Source: Isoetes taiwanensis (taxonomy: Eukaryota; Streptophyta; Lycopodiopsida; Isoetales; Isoetaceae). From it: a stretch of 64,000 nt of DNA. This document shows positions 47,581 to 59,600 of this stretch, one piece after another. The first letter of the stretch is position 1; each line of letters begins with the position of its first letter. The notes below the pieces were generated by a model. That model did no database searches. It worked only from the letters and a program-made list of their open reading frames with translations, and had not been told where the DNA came from. A program made the position numbers and the translations under genes. The DNA lies in the NCBI GenBank assembly GCA_021234155.1, contig JAJEKV010000047.1, forward strand, positions 1,972,494 through 2,036,493, read 5' to 3'.

Positions 47581-48486
47581 ATGTTATATTCAATGAGGAA
47601 GCATCAGATAAAGACAGCACCTAAAGGAAATGACTCAAAAGAAGCAAAAACAGTTGTTAGAAATGAAGATGCAAAGCAAATAGAGAAGCAGACCAATGAA
47701 CTCAATAGTATGGACTCTGATGATGATGAAAATCAAACAGAAGGTGACAATGTTGATGAGACAACAGTGAAGTGCAGATTAAATGAGGAAGAACAGGTTC
47801 AACAATCAGAGCTACATGAAAACAACTTTGTCAAACAAAGGAAAAATCAAGCGGAAAAATTACTTGAGGATACACACATTGATTTAGACCAATATGGCAG
47901 GACAGAAACTGGCAGAAGCAGAAGAATACAGGGATCTTATGTTGACCATGATCACATTCTCAGCATCACTGAAGATTCTAGTGTTCCGAGATCATATGAG
48001 GAAGTATTAACATCTCCAGAAAAGGAAAAATGGTTAGATGCAATGAATGAGGAGATGGAATCCTTCAAGGACACAAATACATATGATCTGGTGGAATATA
48101 CAGATGATAAGCACTTAATAGGATGCAAATGGCTCTTCAAATTAAAGACAAATGCAGATGGCAGTCAGAAGCACAAAGCTAGATTAGTAGCTCAGGGATT
48201 TACCCAGAAAAAGGGGAAAGATTATGATGAAACCTATTCCTCAATTGTAAAATTAACAAGCCTCAAAATGTTGTTGAGTATAGCAAATGCACTTGATTTT
48301 GAGGTGCACCATATGGATGTAAAGACTGCCTTTTTGAATGCAAAGTTGGAGGAGAAAATTTATCTTGAACAAGAAAAACAAAATTTGGAAGCTTAATAGA
48401 GCTTGGATTTGAACAAGAAGATAACAAAATTTGGAAGCTTAATAGAGCTGCTGTATGGATTAAAGCAGTCCCCCAAGGAATGGTAT
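47581..48486 (+). pseudogene. Copia reverse transcriptase, N-terminal part only
   Basis: 47581-48396 is open for 271 codons: an acidic linker, then PRSYEEVLTSPEKEKWLDAM, IGCKWLFKLKTNADG, KARLVAQGFTQKKGKDY and HMDVKTAFLNAKLEEKIYLE, all standard Copia RT blocks. It stops where a short duplication occurs: ACAAAATTTGGAAGCTTAAT is present twice, about 50 bases apart (near 48378 and 48424). After the second copy the LLYGLKQSPKEWYN block can be read at 48440-48486. Homology then ends. The catalytic DD pair and RNase H are absent. Confidence 0.9.
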
Positions 48487-48770
48487 AATGGGTGTGTTTT
48501 TGCTTGACATATGCAAAAAGCATGTGGGCTTACACCCATGCTGAAAAAACCGCCAACTTCATTAACAGATGTCGCCACGCCTGGCCCTTTCGATCGGGTC
48601 ACGGAATTTTCGCCTTCATTCGGGCCGCCATGCAAAATTCCCGGCGGAGGGAGATTCTTTTCTTGATCGTTTAGGGCCGGAGCTGAATTTTGGAATTCAA
48701 ATAGGAAATGGCGGTGTTGTGTCATTGTTCTTGCAAAATTTATTGCAATTCATTCATCTGGTCCACTAGT
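48487..48770. other. Junction between the Copia truncation and the next transposon
   Basis: About 280 bases with no recognised coding potential. They should contain the left end and promoter of the downstream transposon; no terminal inverted repeat with the 54.2-54.5 kb region is visible by eye. Confidence 0.35.
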
Positions 48771-51700
48771 ATGGACTGGAATTCGCCTTCCCCGTCTTCT
48801 TTGGCCAAGAACCGAGTGCAATTTGATCCTGGCACAATTCTATCAGGCTTACAACAATTTCAGCAGCAATCCGAAAGATTTATGGAGTGCTGCCTTAGTT
48901 TCAGCAAGAATTTTGATGACAAGATGATTCCTGGTAGAGGTATGCCATAAGCTTATCGCACCGTTTTGACGGGTCGTGGACACTTAATTTTTAACTGTTG
49001 TGCCTTGATAGGAGAAGACGAACCTGCTGCTGTCCAAGATGAAACAAGAACAGAGGATATTCTACATGAAAACAGATATGAAGGTATGTTGTTAGTGCTT
49101 GTTTAGTGCTGTAATAACCAGTGAATTTTGAAATGATATTGAATGTAAAAACTTCATCTAAGGTGGTGGATGTTTCAGAAGAAGCACATGCCGGGTTGTA
49201 GCCGAATGACACAAATGCAGATGTAGAGGATCCAGGTAATTCAGGATTTATTATATTGTTGTTTGTTTGTGTAAAAAGAAACTTCATGACTAACCTTAGT
49301 TCTTGATTTATCTTTCCAGAAATTGGTGGTGAATTTTGTTATGAAGAAACACAAACTGATTTTATGGCAGAGACTTCACATGGTGAATTACATCAAAATG
49401 AGACACAAGCTCCAATAAATATTGAAGGTATGTCAAGTTGTATCTCCAGTTGTTTTTTATGAATCCTTTACAAATTAACTTTTGTTAGCTTCTTTAGGTG
49501 TTCTTTTTAGGAAGAAGAGAGCTGAATAAAGAAGAAAAGAAAGACAAAGACAGAGAGAAAGGGAGGCTGCAGCTGATGAACAAGCCAAGTTGAATGGTGA
49601 TTTCAGCACAAAAAAAAAAAAAGAAAAGATTGTCAAAGAATATTGGCAAACTTGTTAATAATATTTGTAGGAATGCTAGTGAAAAAGATAGGGAAGATAT
49701 TCTAAGGGGTGCAGCCAAATGGTTGCCTGGTCTAGGTGTTCAAACCACCAAAGAATTCAAAACAATGAAAGCTATAGTGGACAACTTGAAGGATTCATTT
49801 GCAGCCCACAAATATGCAAAGGATACAGATGCATGGAGAGCAAGAAGTGCTGCCATGGCTTACTATAGAAGGGCCTTTGCAAAGCAACTAAACCTGAATA
49901 GAAGAATTGTCTCTGTTGCTGTTAAGAGAAGACTTGCTGGTGAACATGGGGAAGGACCATGGTCAATGTTCAAGAAAAGCACTCGGTGACAAGCTTTCTT
50001 ATGATCAGAGGAAACTTGTGGTTGACTTTGGAGGAATAACACCGTGAGTATCACCTTGCAAAAAACATGTGGTGAAGATCGACTAGGCAAAGGAGTGAAC
50101 ATAATGCATCCCTTGCATTTTCTAGAGGAAACTCAAGTAAGTGTTTCTATATATTGATTTTTTTGTTGGCCTTTTAAATTTTTTTTATAACTTGTGAATT
50201 TGCACTTGCGGTGTTACTTTCTATAAACGCTTTTATGCTGAATATCCCAAGTTTGACTTGTCTTTTTTCGATGTTTCATGCTCAAACCACCATATATAAG
50301 GAAGGTTAGGGATAGAGAAACTTGTCGTTGTGTGTATCACATGAAAACAGATTTCATTAGGCAAGCAATAAATAAGGTTAGGCATGATGAGAAATTACAT
50401 GGAGCTAGCCGCAAGTGCACTTGTGTGGTTTGTGGCCCCGGGCCAACTTGCATGGCAAATAAATGTACATATACTCTTCTACCAAGGAGCTTTGGAGATC
50501 ACCGGGTTTGTCCAAGGGATGATGAAACAGAGGAGTGGCATGCACATGACTGCTTTGACTCTCAAGTGCAAGAATTGTGGACCGCCAAGTTACCAACCCG
50601 CCCAAATATTCCGTGACACAACATTGAATGGAAGACCTATGACAAGGTTAGAATTCAGCTTTATTTTATCCCAAGTTATATCACATTGATCCGCATTCAT
50701 TACCATTGCGGTGTACTTGAACCCATTGGAGAACCCGTGTGCTCGATGGCAAGGGAGGGTACAAGATTTCTACTAAAACCGGTTACCAAACTGGTTTACA
50801 AATGCACAACTGTTGTAGAGATTATCCAGGAAGCCAAGAGTGTCTTAAAAGAGTTTATACCACATAATTATGAAGGAAGATGGCAGGCCAAACAATTCAG
50901 GGAGTGTTTGGCAACATTTCCAAAGGACACCATAGTTTCTGTCATAGATTTTGCTGAGAATTATACTTTTAAGATTCAGCAAGAGATACAGAGTCTACAC
51001 TGGAAGAATGATCAATGCACAATTTTAGTGCATATTACATACAGACATGCAACATTGTCAGATGATCCAATTTTGGATGAAAATGAGAGAAGAATTATAA
51101 AAGAGACTCATTTCTACATATCAGATGACAGGGACCATGATACCTTGTTTGTGCAGTATTGTTTGAACAAGCATCATGTATTTCTGACAAACAGGGCAGT
51201 AAAGTATAACAGACACATCATGTGGTCTGATGGTTGCTCATCTCAGTTCAAAGGAGCAAGGAACTTTTATTTCCTTGGTAGGAACTACCATACCAATGGC
51301 ATTCCAATAAATTGGAATTACTTTGCCTCCTATCATGGCAAAGGTAACTACATTCTTTTGTCAATGGATTTATAGTTTTAATTTGTTTTTTTTTGACTAA
51401 TAATAGAACAGTGAACATGATGGTGCTTTGGAGCTGTCATTAAACGAAGCTCTTACACATGAGATGTTGAAAAGAGGATCAAGTACTAATTTAAAATGCA
51501 CATGATGCAAGAGTTTTTTTCGGGTCAAGCATTTCAGGGACAACTCCACAATCGAGGGCAAAGACAGGTTCAGGTATGCTGAATTACTGCTTTTTAACTG
51601 TTAGTGTGTGCTGAAATACTGCTTTTTTGAATGTTATTGTGTGTTGAAATACTGGTTTCTTTCCTAAACAGGTTTTTCTGGGAAACTGGAGTAGACGAGG

Positions 51701-52351
51701 TTGATAGGTCAGAAAGGTATGATTGTGCTACACTTTCTCGGTTCAAGCAAGTTCCATTCCATCGTGCCAATTCAAGCTACGATCCTACACAAGTTGCTCA
51801 TATGGACTACGCTTGTTTTCGTCATAATTGTTGGTTAGGCAAACATGCCAAGTGCCCTAACAAAGGTAGAATAGGCACATGGCAATACTCTGAGCTAAGA
51901 CCAGGTGCTGATTATGTGGAAGATGTTGTGGAAGATGTTGTGGTGATCCTCAATGGAAGTCTGATATTCTTGCAGCTGGAGATAATTTTTCTGTAGTTGC
52001 AGAGCCAGACAACAAGGAGAATGTGGACTTCTATGTGCTGAAGTGCACAAAGGTGAAACATGTGGTGGAGAAGGCATTCAAAGATCCATGGGGCCAAAAG
52101 TTTGCCGTAAAATGAGGTAGTTGTCACCGGGTTTATTCTACAAGTTCTTAGGGGGCAGCAGATATGAGTTACTGGTAAATGAACCAGAGTGTAATGTTTA
52201 TAGTCATTTGGTTACTTCTGTTTGTTTTGAGTTGACCAAGATTAGTGGTAACTGTTTTGATCTGCCAGAAGATACACATAACCAAATATTGGACAGCTTG
52301 CCACAAAACAGTGCATTGATAGCTCAAAACTCAGATGAACCTGCATAAAGT
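48771..52351 (+). pseudogene. DDE-like transposase gene with introns, unassigned family, degraded
   Basis: Probable exons: 48771-48939, 49012-49083, about 49150-49233, 49320-49428, 49499 on. Most junctions have GT..AG and keep phase. Early exons are acidic; the third has an in-frame TAG. An A-run near 49615 shifts the frame into LSKNIGKLVNNICRN (49594-49989). 50278-50616 is Cys-rich (CRCVYHMKTDF, CTCVVCGPGPTC). 50686-51375 is the core: TIVSVIDFAENYTF (Asp at 50947), then HIMWSDGCSSQFKGARNF (Asp at 51229) and SYHGKG. After an intron-like 68-base gap comes EHDGALE. Two Asp and a later acidic pair suit a DDE/D nuclease, though the third residue is a guess. 51660-52351 encodes the C-terminus with paired Cys and KFLGGSRYELL. 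I recall similar proteins from plants, but cannot name the superfamily. Confidence 0.6.
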
Positions 52352-52784
52352 GAGCTGAATTTAACAAAAAGAACAAGAAACTCGGGGAAAAAGAAGAGAA
52401 CAACCTAATTCTTTTAAATTGTACATTGTATACCATTCTATGATTGTAACCATTGTATTGAAATTTTAACCATTGTATTGTATGGTCATTGATTTGTAAT
52501 GAAATTCTAACCAATTCATTGTAATGAATTGGAATTGTGTTTGAATTTAGTTTGAATTGAATTTGATTGTCAATTGAATTGGAAATGTCTTTGAATTGTG
52601 TGTGAATTGAAAATGAATTTGAAGTGTGTTTGCATTGAAATTTGTATGAATTATACTTCTAACTTTCATACATAAGATATTCATAACAAAAGTGCAAAAT
52701 ATCAAGCAAACATATCATTTGATTCAAGAGAAACTCATTATTTCATATAAGTGTTACACAAAATATTTCAAAACTTAATCGCAC
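52352..52784. other. Convergent 3' region between the two transposon genes
   Basis: AT-rich, with GAATTG repeats (about 52500-52640: TTGAATT and GTGTTTGAATT). It probably holds both 3' UTRs; no exact polyadenylation signal can be fixed. Confidence 0.5.
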
Positions 52785-54240
52785 CTAAGGGGAAAATTGG
52801 TGCAAGAAAAGCAAGATTGTCAACATAAAAAGCAAGATTGTCAACATGGAGATTAAAGCAAAGATTGCCAACATGAGGATTACTGGTTGCAACTTCTTAT
52901 GCATCTTCTTCTCCAACCACTTCTCCATGGTAACATCATCTTCCATGGGGCTATCTGGGCTTTGTGGAGACAATAAAGACTTTTCCTCCTGTGGCCGGAG
53001 AGAATATCTCACAATCTTGGTGAGATCACCACCGGTGCTCAACTCTCGACACGCAAAACAAAACAAGTCAATATTAAGACATTTATTTCTGCAAACCAAA
53101 TTTGCAAGATAACACTTACAAATGCTCAAGGTAATTGGCATTTGTCGAACAACCCGAATCGAACCGGGAGGATCTCGTGATAATACAAGTTAGGTCGGGT
53201 CTAAAATAAAACTATTGAACACATGTGCTGAAAAAAGTGCTTACCTTTTTTTAACCGAGTGTGCATTTCAGATAAGCCCTCCTTTGAAGCATCGGTTTAC
53301 AAAGACCATCCCCGTCCAACCACTTTTGAAATTTTTTCTCAAGATTTAAAAGTGCGATGTGAGTCAAATGCACATGAGTAAATGATACATATGTTGAAAT
53401 GTTGCTTACCTTTCATTTTTGGAGACAAATCATGCAATCGCAAAATAGTCTTTGGACAAGTTCATCTACAACACCATCATCGGTAATGTCCGGCAAAGAA
53501 AAAAATCTTAAGTAATTGTACTCAAATACACGTAATTGTTAATTTTTTTTACCTGGCCGCTTTTATCGCTTATCCGAGGACTATCTTCACGAGCTAAGTG
53601 AGAAAACTTCATTGGACTAACCTTGTCCACATCAATTGGATCTGCAAGGAATAAACAAACTTCAAACAAGCTTTAACTAACTTGAGAAAATAATCAATAA
53701 GTAGCTAGATCTATGGGTTTTGACCACATGACTTAGTGGCACTCCTTGTTATTCTTTTCTTTGCCACTCTGACAGGCTGAAAATCTGAACTTGGTGGATC
53801 ATTATACATAGAGGTGCTCGAGCTAGTTTCTTCTCTGAATCTCTTCTTGGGTGTCACCTCCTTCCGCTTTTTCCGGTCTTGGCCGGTTTTTCTACTTCTT
53901 CGCTCACTGGTTTTTCCTTCTGGCTGGTTTTTTCTACTTCTTCTATTTTCTGTTTCTTCACTTGATTCTTCTTCATCTGAACCTGGTGGCTTGAGTTCCT
54001 TGAAACCAAGTTCATCAAGAATACTTGGAGGAACCTCAACATCACAGCCAGATGCAATGCAATGCATGCCTTCCAGCACAACACTCAAACATATTCCTAG
54101 GATGGGTCCCTATATAGGCATATATACCGCCGATAGTGGTGTTCTCATTGAGCTTTGTAAAACATTGAGTACAAATGGATCCCTCACTAGGCGTAGATAA
54201 ATTTGGAAATATGAACTTTAAATGCTCCGACACTAGACAA
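52785..54240 (-). pseudogene. Second transposon gene: Cys motif, basic region, C-terminal membrane span
   Basis: Minus-strand frames facing the transposase gene. 54233-54042 has SICTQCFTKL, a CxxC, in a compact segment. 54088-53711 (overlapping, another frame) has VPPSILDELGFKEL followed by a long acidic then Lys/Arg-rich region (RRSRKTGQDRKKRKEV) that could be nuclear-targeting or nucleic-acid binding. 53141-52785 has CFACRELSTGG and ends in a strongly hydrophobic stretch (LMLAIFALISMLTILLF). Gaps between frames at 53150-53700 look intronic or broken. I recognise no family. A partner ORF of the same element fits the convergent layout. The membrane-like tail would be odd for a transposon protein. 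Confidence 0.4.
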
Positions 54241-54494
54241 TCATCGAGAGCATGATGGTATTAAAGAATACAACATAAAAGATGGTTTTATCCGCCACTT
54301 GGTCGATGCAAAGGTGAGAAGACCTGGTGACTGCTTCTCATCGAGAAGAAGAACCACACCTTCTCAGGTTTTTGAGAAAAACCCAAGCAAATAGTCGAAG
54401 CACGACCCCACGTACCACAAGACCTTCAAAAAATCCTGCAGAGTCAAGGCTAAACGAAAAATAACCCGTCAATGAGTTAGATGTCATAGGCAAG

Positions 54495-54725
54495 AAGACT
54501 CGGAGGCTCCAGGGCCACGCCGAGAAAGAAACAACAGCCGACCAATCGGGAACCGTCTGCGGAAAATGACCCTCGCAGGAAAAACAACCGATTAGTGCTG
54601 CCTCGGAGGCTACATTGCCACGCCGAGAGAAAATGAAAAAGAGTCATGCTTCAGAAGCTATAGTGCCATGCCGAGAAAGACTAATAAGTATGCCTCAGAG
54701 GCTACAATGCCACGCTGAGGAAATA
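54495..54725. repeat. Four copies of a CTCGG..CCGAG hairpin repeat
   Basis: Copies start near 54499, 54600, 54648 and 54692. Each has C(C/T)TC(G/A)GAGGCTnnA-like left and GCCA(C/T)GC(C/T)GAG right arms that can pair. Spacing is irregular (about 100, 48, 44), so this is not a simple tandem array. Copies differ by paired changes in places. Confidence 0.7.
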
Positions 54726-54908
54726 AAGAATGCAATTTAAAGGACAAAGAAAAGAAAAAGAAATAATGAACATGATCAAATGCAAATAACCATCAAGGGA
54801 GGGAGGGTGAGGGAAACTGATAGGATAGAGAAGAAGGAGAAATCTAGCTCAAGAGAACGTAGATGATAGAACAATGAAGAGAGGCTGAATAAATAGGAGG
54901 AGGATAAA

Positions 54909-55007
54909 GGGCGTCCCCATCCAAGGAATGTCGGTTCTATTGCCGCCGTAATAGAACCGTGGCATTCCTAGGATGGGTCCTATGATAGGCATATCTTGTG
55001 GACGCCC
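54909..55007. repeat. Foldback next to the LTR start
   Basis: Inner stem CGGTTCTATT (54932-54941) and AATAGAACCG (54950-54959) is perfect, with an 8-base loop. Next outward, CCCATCCAAGGAATG (54917-54931) pairs with CATTCCTAGGATGGG (54963-54977) with one mismatch. Outermost, GGGCGTCC (54909) pairs with GGACGCCC (55000), the latter already inside the LTR start. A copy of the right arm (ATTCCTAGGATGGGTCC and following) also lies at 54092-54122. Confidence 0.85.
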
Positions 55008-56624
55008 CTACTCCTTATCTACGATGCCCACATCGTGATTCGGCGGGAGGAGCATTCCCCGGCAGCTACTAATCGGGGGCCATCCACTGACTCCACTCCA
55101 GCCGGGATGAGCCGACAAGGGAAGAATGGATGTGTCATTCACCCGCCTTCCATCGGGTCGACCTATCCGCTGAAGCGTGAATAAACAAACGTGAGCACAA
55201 CTAACAAATAAACAAATACAAGTACCTCGAGAGGTAAATACAATACAACATCACGTAGATAGCAATACCATAGAAATAACATCATCACATAACATAAATA
55301 ACAAAGGGGAGATCCTACCCGGGGCTCGAGACTCTAGGGGGATGACCGACGGCTAGGGCCTCGAGGAGTTCATTGCGCATGTAATTCATGGCAATGGATT
55401 TGGCTGGCATAGAACATGGCTTAGGGTAGTCCACTCCATCCGCCCCTCCCGGTGCACACTGCGCAGTAGGTGAAAAGTGTTGGGACTTGGCCGTAGCTCC
55501 CCAGGGTGAATAGCCGGAGGGGCTACTACTCTTGGGTTGCATCTCCCCAGCCCGATGAGGCAGGGGAAGAGAGTTGCCTCCCCTCCGGAGGCATCCATGC
55601 TCATCCAGTGAGCGGCTAGAGGGCCCTTGCCCTTATTCGACTTGAACTCTTTGGAAGGTCATATTCACCACCCCACAGTGTCGAGCTCATGCCTTGCCCA
55701 CACGCGGTGACAAGCCATTAAGCCTAGCCCACAGAGACCCCGATAGGCCTTACTACCCGGAGGGGGGTCGGTCAGGTGATGAGACAAGTTCCTCCTTATC
55801 AACCGGCCTAGCCCCTTCACCCATAGCCGGTGGGCTCCGTGCGCGGGCAAGATATAATTGGGAACTAGTGGTGCTACCTAGGATCATCCGCTACACGACT
55901 TTTAGGTCTCTACCCCCTTCCCAATACATGGAGATCACAGAGTGAAATACATACAACATCCGTAACTGAAATAGAAATAGAAATATCATCTAATCTATCT
56001 ACCTAAACAATGAGTTAGGTTCCTTAGTTAGGGCTTATGATCTCGGGATCTATAAGGCCTCTAGAGTTGATCTAACATACTAAACCAGCCTATTGCCTTG
56101 CCCAAAGGCGGCTTTGCACAACGAGAACAACTAGATACCGCTCCTTGACACGCTCGACCCTCGGGCGTCCATGCTCCTGATCTTCTTGAAGATGGTCGCT
56201 GTCGATAATGTTTGTGCAAATCCGCTTCCGAGCTTCAAAGAATGCGGATTGAAGTCCGGACTTGGCGAAATGGCTCAAGAGAACCACGAACTTCGAGAGA
56301 GGAAAGGAGCTCTAGGAAAAACCTAAAATGCAAAGAGAAGAAAGGTTTAGGGTTTAAGAGGAAAGCCCTTTTATAGAAACCCTTAGGGTTAGGTTAGATA
56401 TTGGCCAAATGGGATTTAGCCATTTGGCAATGGGGTCCATGGGGTTATTAATTGTGTATGTTTATTTAACATGCACAACATTCGATGTTGCCCCTAGGTG
56501 CAACTCTTGCTCCCCTAGGTGCAACCTTATATCGTCTCAAGTACATGTCATCCGTGACGTATGCGGGTGGTGACGGGCAAGATAATATACGTATTCGGGG
56601 CGTATATTATGTTGGAACGTCACA
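54997..56624 (-). repeat. Gypsy-like LTR copy 3, 3' LTR of a minus-strand element
   Basis: 1628 bases, TGTGGACGCCCC to GGAACGTCACA. It shares with copy 2 the block order ATTCACCCG, AGCGTGAATAAAC, GATCCTACCC, TAGTCCACTCCATC, TGCATCTCCCCAGC, ending TAATATACGTATTCGG. The bases to its right read, on the minus strand, AAGGTGGGGAGAA directly before TGTGACG. That is a polypurine tract, so this is a 3' LTR and the internal region lies at higher coordinates. Confidence 0.8.
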
Positions 56625-56637
56625 TTCTCCCCACCTT
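56625..56637 (-). promoter_or_regulatory. Polypurine tract of the Gypsy-like element
   Basis: Minus-strand AAGGTGGGGAGAA abuts the LTR. In such elements it primes plus-strand DNA synthesis. A similar GGTGGGGAGAC lies 40 bases further in (56663-56680). Confidence 0.75.
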
Positions 56638-59600
56638 GACTTGATGCTGTCCTCAGCATCACGCGTCTCCCCACCTTGGAAACCTGCATATCTTGCAATC
56701 ACATTTAATACACATAGGATGTATAGCAAAATTACCCCAAGGTAATATTTAAGTTTTAATTTCTATAACACATCCTTGTTTAATATCATACTATGGTAAG
56801 GGAGTCTTTCACCCTCTTACTTTATCATCTATTATTATTCACAAAATTTTATAGCTTACACCATTATTATTATTAACATAGTTCCAAAATTTCCTACTTA
56901 AGGTTCCACATCGTTTCCTTACAACACATCGTGACAAAATTATGTGTTGCAAGTCTTTGCAGTGTGACCTTCCTCCCGTAGACTCCCCTATTGGCATGCA
57001 GGTCCACACTACGCTAGCATACATTTAATTATTATAGATATTGGTTGTTAGGGAACCACCCATTAAATACAATTATATGGATGCAAGGCATATCTCCCGG
57101 CATAGGAAGATTATGTTTCTTCCATCATGGCCGTGGAGACAGGCCTATCATGCCTATATGCCACTCATGCCTACACTGTAGTTGGCCAGCGTGGGAGATA
57201 GGGTCCTTCCGTGTATATGGGGGCGTGAAGGGCCCTCCCCGTAGGCATTGACTAGAGGTGCTTTTCCTATCATGCATTCCTGAATGACCTCTTATCTCTC
57301 GAGGTCGTCTACTTCCGTGGGGACGTAAGTAGACCTTCTAATCTACCTCCCAACCTCGTTAAAGCAAAACCGCGGTCATGCCTACAATGACATTACACCC
57401 GTCCTAGAGATCACCGTAGTGGTCTCATCATCGATAACAACGCATGCAACCCATACCTAGCATATAGGCCGCATCGTAGATTAATCTTAGCTACACATGA
57501 AATTTAATCTAAACCCAAATCGACATGCACGGCCGATTTCTTGGGTATCGATGTCGATTACTTGGTGACGAGCCGACCATTGCATTGCTCCATGAGTTGT
57601 GTAATGCGCTTCTCAAGATCTATTTGTAGTGCCCACGTGGCGTCTTCCACTTGTAAGTGTCTCTTTCACTGGGTATTGGAGGATTGAGATCTTCTTGTCT
57701 TCTTATAGGATCGACAAGAAGAACCTGCGAACAATCTCAAGGTGATCGCCCATTGTTTTCCAGAACTTTGGTCTCTCCGGTACTTCCTCCGGATTAGGAA
57801 TGTGTTTCTTTAGGAGACTTACCGGAAAACACTATGGATCTTTAAGTGTGTCTTTGGCAGGTCCAACTTATAGGATTGGTTACCTGCTCTTTTGGTTATC
57901 CCGAATTGTCCAGCCCACCTTGGAGCAAGCTTCTTGCAATTGTCTGAGGAAGCCGATCTTTTGTAATCGCCGATCTGAGCTTCAGCCTAACCGCCGATGC
58001 AGAGCTTCATCTATGCAATTGTCGATGCAGAGCTTGTCGCTATGCTCTTCTGCCGGCCTCTTGCTGCTAGAGGATATCTTTGTACTTCCTCCACCAACTG
58101 TTGCATGTCGGCTAGCATCCGTTAACGTCTTAAATAAACATTACATTCTTGGACCCCTGCATGATCCTGCTGGACTTCCCTAATGCATGCAATTATATTA
58201 ATTACCTTACGGTAATATTCTTATATTAGCATTATAGTAGTATTGGATATATTGCTTCCAATAGTATTATATTTAACTAACTATTATATGATAACTTTTA
58301 CGACCTTTAAGATATGTCATCATACGATTATCGATGCCATACTTCGAGTTTGAAGCGTATTTTAATTGTTTATCATATGGCTAGGATTTATATCATGGGA
58401 TCCAAGTGTTGAGCATTATGACTCTCGCTCTCGCTACTTGGTTGGTGATGTATCAACCTTACATGTATATACTTTATATTTGCTATACTTATGGAAAGAT
58501 AGACAAATTCTTATTATATTTGTCAGGATCCTATGAAAGTTACTTAAATGCCTTTGGAAGGAATTACATCCTTGCGAAGGTTTAACTAAGATTTTATGTA
58601 ATTATTATCTTACTTTATCTCGATACTGAGATATCTACACAAGACAAAACTATCTATGCAGCTATTATGAACATATAATTTATCAACAAGGCATTAAAGC
58701 TTATGATACATGCCATCATGGAGTGCTATCGATGCCCCTGCATGATAACATATTTAAGATTATATAATTTATGTAGTTATATGGGGTTGACAACCCTGAA
58801 TAATTTAATTAAGAGCTAGGCTACTAGCTCATTCCTAGATGCGAATGCAAACAATAGATCATGGCGTAAGAAATTTATGCAAAGCCTCTCCCCACCTTAG
58901 TTGTGCGACCTAGGCTAAGGCTAGAATACATCTCCCCATTGAGTGGGTGTCGACTAATTTGGAGACGACTTGGCCGTTGCATTGCTTCCATTGATTCGGC
59001 TCCCCTTTGGTGCGGTTGGTTACCGCATTAATCTTGCATCTTTGAAGGACACATAGACATTAAGCATCTATCCATCTTACGCTCTATGTGCTTTGGCTAC
59101 TTGCGAAAGGAACTCTATTCTAAGGGTCGACTAATTGGATGGCGATTCAACCCCTAAGATATAGGTTGGTTCAGTCCTAAGATTGAGCCCCCCACTTTCT
59201 TCATAAGAAAGTGGTCCTACACCTCAATGTATCCTATCCCCTTAATTGGTGTTGTCATAACATCTTAGCTATTCTATTTACCTTGAGAGGTTATATGCTT
59301 CTTACCTAACACATTAATTTACTAGCCTTAGCTAACATATTTAATCATCTATGATGGATGCGACCATCATGTTTAACATATCTATCCCTAAGCGATGAGT
59401 TATTGAATTATTTAGAACAATTCTAAATTGCAAGGTTTTATTATCATGACAATTTTTTTGCCTCAAGAGACTATGTGATTAATATGTTTCTTATTTCTCG
59501 ATGTGCCTTTCATGTGCTATTTAATTTTATATTCTAAATATCCCCTTTTCTTAGTTATTTACTCTCTTGGAATATTCCTATCAATTGAATTGATGTCATC

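Larger units (their letters stand above)
44725..48486 (+). mobile_element. Ty1/Copia retrotransposon, 3'-truncated
   Basis: Order on the plus strand: 5' LTR, primer-binding site, gag, protease, integrase, start of RT. The Copia order (integrase before RT) is directly visible. The element ends inside RT near 48486, just after a YGLKQSPKEWYN-type block spread over two frames. The catalytic Y-V-DD block, RNase H and 3' LTR are missing. Lesions are an in-frame stop in gag, a gag-pol shift, a deletion in integrase and shifts before and inside RT. It cannot be autonomous as read. Confidence 0.92.

Noticed and set aside
57800-58183. 127-codon plus-strand frame
   Set aside because: Lies antisense within the Gypsy-like internal region, has no domain, and its Ser/Leu/Cys bias suggests chance.
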